DNA of 64,000 nt from Gigantopelta aegis (Eukaryota > Mollusca > Gastropoda > Neomphalida > Peltospiridae): the NCBI RefSeq assembly GCF_016097555.1, contig NC_054708.1, positions 5,154,462-5,218,461 on the forward strand. Reading direction: 5' to 3'. Under the pieces are notes generated by a model, which was given only the letters and a program-made list of their open reading frames with translations, ran no database searches and was not told where the DNA came from. Position 1 is the first letter of the stretch, and each line of letters begins with the position of its first letter. The translations under genes were made by a program, and so were the position numbers. This document shows positions 58,437 to 64,000 of the stretch, piece after piece.

Positions 58437-59042
58437 ATTTTGCCATTTATATGTATATAATTACAAACTTTCCGAATTTATACGATTTACTGTATTCTGA
58501 TTGGCTGACGTCACTAAAAAACCAAGCGTTATCCTTTCATAAACCTCATAAAAATACGTCATCACGGAAGACCAAGATCGATTGGAACTATTTTTAGCTG
58601 GATGGGCGAGAAGCCCAATGACCCAGTTCGGTGATCGTTTTAAAAATAGAACAAGGAAGTGACCTGTTTTCTCGATTAAAAAAATAAGGGAAACTGGATG
58701 AGATGTTATAAATAAATAAAAATTACAATATATTTTTTATTTGTTTTTATTCTGTTAAAAAAAACCCCCCAAAATATCCAGTAGTATGTATACATGTATT
58801 CCTACGCTTATTTACAGAACATGGCTGACGGTAAGAACGAAAGAAATTATTTTTGAGTGTTTTAAGGTACACTTCTTGTACTGTTTGTAATTATAAGAAT
58901 TGTTTCTCATTTTTTAGGAATTTATCGATGTATAAAAGTCACAAATGTAGTATAAAATCACTTCGCTACGCTACGCGATTTTATACCATTTGTGACTGTT
59001 ATACATCGATAAATTCCTAAAAAATGAGAAACAATTCTTATG
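58437..59042 (-). mobile_element. MITE with internal large palindrome
   Basis: One end (58437-58590) is TATATAATTACAAACTTTCC through CTGATTGGCTGACGTCACTA and CACGGAAGACCAAGATCG. The other (58910-59035) is a long inverted repeat: AATTTATCGATGTATAAAAG on one side and GTTATACATCGATAAATTCC on the other around a CTACGCTACGCG centre. The 30829-31015 copy contains both ends without the middle. Confidence 0.75.
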
Positions 59043-59921
59043 TACATGAATATAAAAATCTGTATTCCATATGCAATATAAAACATAGTGAGACTGTGAG
59101 CTCAGGGCACCCCGACCCTGGAGTGGGAGGATGGCTTATAATTTGTGAGGATACTAAATTCAGGTTCATCTCCTCACTAACTTCTTTTCTTGTGTATGAT
59201 ACAAACTATATAGGCGCCCAATCACGGATTTAGTGGGCTATATTTCTCTAAATATGGATTATAAATGGAAATTACATTCATTTGGAATACCAAACCTTGT
59301 TATTGTATGATCCAAAACATTTCAATTGAACTACGATCGAGGGAATTCCATGACACGCTTCATTTTTAAAATTTGGAAGTCTTCTTGTAAAAAGTCATAA
59401 AAAATACGGCAAAACAGACTGAGACTGTATATACGACAATCGTATAATGTAATTTATAATTTTATATAAACGACCGCTGTGTATAGAGACTTGGCAAATG
59501 AGGGCCGGCTATATAATAAAATAATAATAATAAAAAAAAATTCATGACGAAAATAACTGCGAATACACTGAAATAAAATAATAAACAGTAGAAACATGAA
59601 CTCACCATTTATTATTATTGTTATTATTATTATTATCAGGCGCGTGTGCATGGAATTTAGCATGGGAGAGAGTTTAATGTACAGCGTAAAAAAAAAGCAA
59701 AACAACAACAACAACAACAACCCCCCCCCCCTCCCCCCCAACCAAACACCAGTATAGGGGCCTACTGCCGCATGTTTTGCCGTCCAAAGGTTGGCTTAAT
59801 TATTACTTAACCCAGTTGAATCCAGTTCTACGTGCAGGGACGAGTTCAGCATCTTTAATTTTTTATAGCCAACCCCCCCCCCCCCCCCCGCTCCCTCCAC
59901 CCCAAAAAGGTAGTAGTAGGC

Positions 59922-59960
<39 letters not shown>

Positions 59961-60732
59961 GCTATTATTATTATTATTACATGTTTTATAATATTGTTAA
60001 AATCACGTCGCGGTGGGGTGGGTGGGGGCGGTTGTTACAGAAACATTACATAAATTTAGAGGAGGACCCGGGAATGGTCTCAGCGTTACTGGTATAAAAA
60101 AATATGTATTTTGAGTTTTATTGCCCCTTGCAATTTTGCGCATTTGAAATATGACTAAATACAGCAAAATAACCTTTTAGTCATATTTATTTGCGGTATA
60201 ATTAACTTTTCAAAATTTTTACGTAAGAAGCCTCAAAATTGCAATCAGTGAAAGATTATTAAGTTGAAGTCCTGTTGTTAGTTTGTGTACTGTCCGAAGT
60301 TAAGTTTCTCTTTCAGATAATCTACCTAAGCAGCTGATAATTTGTAATTTGTAATTAGATTCATATACTCCCCCTCCCCAGTCTCCTCTGTTCAGAAAAC
60401 GCACTGTTCGTACAGTACTGAGTATGCATTCCTCCTGTTCCAGATGGTTCGGTAATATGGATCAATCAAATACTTATTTACCGCCTATATACATTTTTGC
60501 TGTGAATATAGCCAGCTCTCATTGGCGGAGGCTATATACACGGCCGTCGTATATATAGTCACATCGTCTAGTTCAGAGTATTCTTTTAAAATGTAACAAT
60601 TCCTATCCCAAGTCAGCTGTTATGGCATATTTTGCATAAAATGAATTTGACAAGGTGGAAAATGAAGGTGTTTGTGATCCAGATATTTAGAGTTTTTTTG
60701 CGTACGACTAACGATAAATTTACCTGTAGAAA
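59043..60732. other. intergenic stretch
   Basis: Contains AAC/C-tract (59696-59733), C-tract (59873-59889) and (TAA)n / (TTA)n runs (59922-59979). 60100-60730 is single-copy AT-rich. No gene was recognised. Confidence 0.7.
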
Positions 60733-61110
60733 GAAGTGTTTTATTTAACGACGCACTCAACACATTTTATTTACGGTTATATGGCGTCAGACATATGGTT
60801 AAGGACCACACAGATTTTGAGAGGAAACCCGCTGTCGCCACTACATGGGCTACTCTTCCGACTGGCAGCAAGGGATCTTTTATTTGTGCTTCCACAGGCA
60901 GGATAGCACAAACCATGGCCTTTGTTGAACCAGTTATGGATCACTGGTCGGTGCAAGTGGTTTACACCTACCCATTGAGCCTTGCGGAGCACTCACTCAG
61001 GGTTTGGAGTCGGTATCTGGATTAAACATCCCATGCCTCGACTGGGATCCGAACCCAGTACCTACCAGCCTGTAGACCGATGGCCTGCCACGACGCCACA
61101 GAGGCCGGTA
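60733..61110 (-). mobile_element. full-length tRNA-headed SINE (family C tail, D-type head)
   Basis: Plus reading: GTGTTTTATTTAACGACGCA, CCATATGGTTAAGGACC-type body, GGGATCTTTTATTTGTGCTT, CCTACCCATTGAGCC, and the head complement CTGGGATCCGAACCCAGTAC and GACGCCACAGAGGCCGGTA. It combines the family C 3' end with the head seen in family D. Confidence 0.85.
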
Positions 61111-61969
61111 AATTTACTTATAGATGCAAAGGCCTAACTAGCCGAGATTGTCGACGTTTAACATGCTTCATTTACTAAAATAAATAAATGTATAAGATTA
61201 TTATCATTTAGTACATGTTTTTTCTATTTACCCTACGTCACGGAGGACGGTCAAGCGTTCTAGTTAGACGAGCTTGGTAAATCGTTTTGACACTGTGGTT
61301 ATTCGGGGGATGCCCGTCACGTGACTCAAAATAATACGTCAACATTTCTGCTCTCCAAATAGCCATTATTTTTCTCTGAATTATGGACCGTCGACATAAT
61401 TCAATTATTTTTACAAAATATCAGTAATAAGTGGGTTATGGTAGTTATGTAGATGGTTAAATAAAGTACTTTTGACGATAAATCAAATGTATATATTTTC
61501 AGATAATTCTTTGTTAGGTCATTAATTAGGTCAACCATCCGTGACAGAGCGCCTTTAATGCAAAGAAAGTCAATCGGTATTACAATTTTGTTGCTTTTCT
61601 AAGTTATTGCCATATAGCCAAAACTATTAAAAGCGACACGATGTTAGTTTTATGTCATTTTATGAATACCAACTTAAATATGATGACTACTTCAGTTTAG
61701 GTTCAAGTATATTTAAACCAGGAATGTTTTATGAATAAGGAGCTTGACATATATCAAGTTATTTTTTTATGCCCATTTGATGGTTTTATGGTTAAATATA
61801 TGATATGCCTAAAGTCAGACAGTAGTATGTAATTAGAACCCATGGAACACTTGTAGTCTTATCAACATTAAGACTAAAATTAGATCGTATGTATATATTT
61901 GCTGCTTTCCTGAAACAAATAAAGTAAAACCCCGTGTACAAGTGAGTTATGTACATGTTAACAAATAAT
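61111..61969. other. intergenic stretch
   Basis: No repeat or gene recognised; 61230-61400 is moderately GC-richer. Confidence 0.6.
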
Positions 61970-62182
61970 ACATCCACAACGGCAGGTATATCAAAGGCCG
62001 TGGTATGTGATATCCTGTCAGTGAGACCGTACATATAAAATATCCCTTGATACTAATAGACAAATGTAGTGGGTTGCCTCTCACAGACTATATGTCAAAA
62101 TTAATGAACGTGTGACATCTAATAACCGATGATTAATAAATCAATGTGCTCTAGTGGTGTCGCTAAACAAAACAAACTTTCT
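61970..62182 (+). mobile_element. SINE (family A), 5'-truncated
   Basis: GTATATCAAAGGCCGTGGTA, AATATCCCTTGATACTAATA, TAGTGGGTTGCCTCTCACAG, then the tail CTAGTGGTGTCGCTAAACAA. Confidence 0.85.
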
Positions 62183-62279
62183 GAAGAATGAAAGCTGAAC
62201 GTACATCTCTTCTGCGCCATTGTCTATACAAAAAAATATATATGAACCTGTTTGTTCACTCTTGGTTAGTATGAACAAT

Positions 62280-62480
62280 TCATGTCAGTGCTCGGGTGTC
62301 GTTAAACAATCATTCATTCATGCATTCATTCATGCATTCATTCATGCATTCATTCATTCATTCATTCATTCATTCATTCATTCATTTATTCAATTCATGT
62401 CAGTGCTCGGGTGTCGTTAAACATGCATTCATTCATTCATTCATTCATTCATTCATTCATTCATTCATTCATTTATTCAA
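62280..62480 (+). repeat. duplicated SINE tail with (CATT)n
   Basis: CAATTCATGTCAGTGCTCGG plus GTGTCGTTAAAC followed by CATT repeats occurs twice (62277 and 62391), so tail and microsatellite were duplicated together. Confidence 0.85.
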
Positions 62481-62844
62481 TTCATATCAGGGTTGTAATA
62501 TATTCTAATTTTCATGTATAGTACTGCGAAAGTTAGAGTCTTGTTAACAAAAGTCTTCAATCAAACAAATACTTTGGTAATAATATGTAAGATATTATGC
62601 TAATTATAATGGTTGCATGAAAACGACATATGGATATCATAATACATCGTTTAAGACGATCTACGGTTTTTGGTTTCATATATTACCTTGCAATACCAAT
62701 ATGTGGTAGTTTTGGGCGACGTTTATTATATATAATTCAAGACAGCAACGTACATAACAAAACAGGATAGGTTCATATAATGTATTACAAAATAGCACAT
62801 TTTTAAAATTTTGCGGTTTCCTGTTTATTCACAACTAAATATTG

Positions 62845-63012
62845 ACGACTAAATTTCCACGGCTAAATGTCTACGACTAAATTCCCACGACTACATTTCC
62901 ACGAATAAATGTCCACGGCAAACGTTCCATGACTACATTGCAACGACTAAATGTCGCCAACTAAATTTTCATGACTAAATGTCCATTACTACATTTTTAC
63001 GACTAAATTTTC
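62845..63012. repeat. degenerate ~14-bp repeat, GACTAAATNTCCAC
   Basis: About twelve imperfect units such as CGACTAAATTTCCACGG, CTACGACTAAATTCCCACGA and ACGACTAAATGTCGCC. Spacing stays near 14-15 nt while the sequence drifts. Confidence 0.85.
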
Positions 63013-63470
63013 TTTATTGTTTTCATGACAGGCAAACTTGGATCTCTTATTTGAGCCGAAACTACAAGTACGTTATGTGATTTGTTTTCGCGTTTCCGTG
63101 GCGCGTTTTAGGTGTGATTGTTAGGTCAAGACAACGCAAAAATACTCAATATTTGCTTACTCAGCTGTTCCATATTGGTACGACTGAAGTGCACATGAAC
63201 TACGTCTTGAGAACACGCGGTGGTATACGCATTAGAAGCGCGAGATCAAAGGAGACACTCCATACTTGTATTCAAGTGCCTAATTTTTTCTGAAGGTTCT
63301 GTATGAATCAAATATCGAGAGGCTAGCGGTTGTCAATGGTGTTTGATTGATGATCCTGTTATTGAAGGGATCAATAGCACAATAACCACGGAGTGTGCAA
63401 ACATGACACACGCGGGGTAAAGGAAGACTTCCTGATATGTTTGTCCTTCAATAAAAAAGTTAAAGCCTTT
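63013..63470. other. repeat-poor intergenic block
   Basis: Complex, GC-richer sequence lacking a coding frame. Nothing recognised. 63472-63545 after it is a degraded family A SINE tail on minus. Confidence 0.5.
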
Positions 63471-63739
63471 AAGGTTGTTTGTTTAACGAAAGCACTAGAA
63501 TAAATTGATTATTCTATTTGATGTAAAACACATGCCATATATAATTAAAGAGCAAACCCTTTAGTTTTAAATGGTGAAAATACTCTAAGTGAAGAAGACA
63601 ATAAAGAAATATGTTTTCATGTACATAAGTATATAAATGAAACAAAACGTTTCCCTTAAGTAGTAAATAAAGTATGGATCTTTAAAATTATTACTATTTA
63701 TTTATTTTATTGCTATTATTATTATTATTTGTGTAGCCA

Positions 63740-63995
63740 TTATGTAATCATTGCGATGCCTTGTTTGTGTTTTGTGTTTTCTTTTATCAAACCTACTGTC
63801 TAATTATCGAACACACAGAAAACTTTATTGCGTCTCTTTTTTTTCTGTTTCCTTTATTCTTTCTTTTCTCAATAATATTTATATTACTGTCGTAATATGT
63901 ATGTGTTTTGGAGAAGGCCTAGTACGTTGTGTAACTTGTGCCTAATCCATTTGTTCTTTAAAAAAGCAATAAAATATGTTTCAATCAATCAACCC
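63740..63995 (+). mobile_element. LINE 3' end fragment, GCAATAAAATATG tail
   Basis: AAGGCCTAGTACGTTGTGTA, TTGTGCCTAATCCATTTGTT and GCAATAAAATATGTTTCAAT match 7093-7165. It ends with (CAAT)n at the window edge. Confidence 0.6.
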
Positions 63996-64000
63996 TCTAC

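Noticed and set aside
58406..58597. short frame resembling part of the kinase-region frame
   Set aside because: The similarity to 30836-31053 comes from the shared MITE, not from kinase coding sequence.

Overview
The window looks like a stretch of a molluscan (probably gastropod) nuclear genome. It is AT-rich and intron-rich, it is crowded with tRNA-headed SINEs, LINE relics, short inverted-repeat DNA elements and microsatellites, and it holds two multi-exon genes, both on the minus strand. The host assignment is inference from gene structure and repeat style; no species is claimed.

Gene 1 (869-16999, minus) is a Vax-type homeobox gene. Three coding exons join in phase to a 195-residue protein: a short N-terminal exon carrying a PDYCxRI motif (16906-16999), then two exons that split the homeodomain between positions 44 and 45 (2359-2546 and 869-1174). 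Intron 1 is about 14.4 kb. It contains a degenerate LINE, a PIF/Harbinger deletion derivative that keeps fragments of both of its genes, a TTAA-flanked MITE and several SINEs. A hAT-like MITE abuts the stop codon.

17.0-29.4 kb is intergenic. It holds a possible Vax promoter region, repeat-poor GC-richer blocks near 19.06-19.5 and 23.0-23.65 kb (candidate regulatory DNA), SINEs, a LINE relic split by a microsatellite, and a 1.84-kb inverted-repeat element (26181-28018) that carries a dispersed direct motif.

Gene 2 (29419-55068, minus) is a complete receptor tyrosine kinase-like gene. I resolved 22 coding exons, all joining in phase, to give 1260 residues: signal peptide, EMI-like cysteine module, two EGF domains, a long ectodomain of unrecognised type, a fibronectin type III-like domain, one membrane helix and a tyrosine kinase domain. 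The kinase looks catalytically dead: HRD is HKK, DFG is GFG, the glycine loop is degraded and the alphaC Glu is missing. The end of one kinase exon, with its splice donor, is tandemly repeated four times, and three copies are in frame. Introns carry a 60-bp satellite, a 2.3-kb palindrome-rich inverted-repeat element filling one intron, MITEs and SINEs. A TATA box lies about 50 nt upstream of the ATG.

55.1-64.0 kb has no gene I can support. It holds a 21-bp tandem array, a hairpin, SINE copies, a palindromic MITE, a GACTAAAT-type degenerate repeat and a LINE 3' end.
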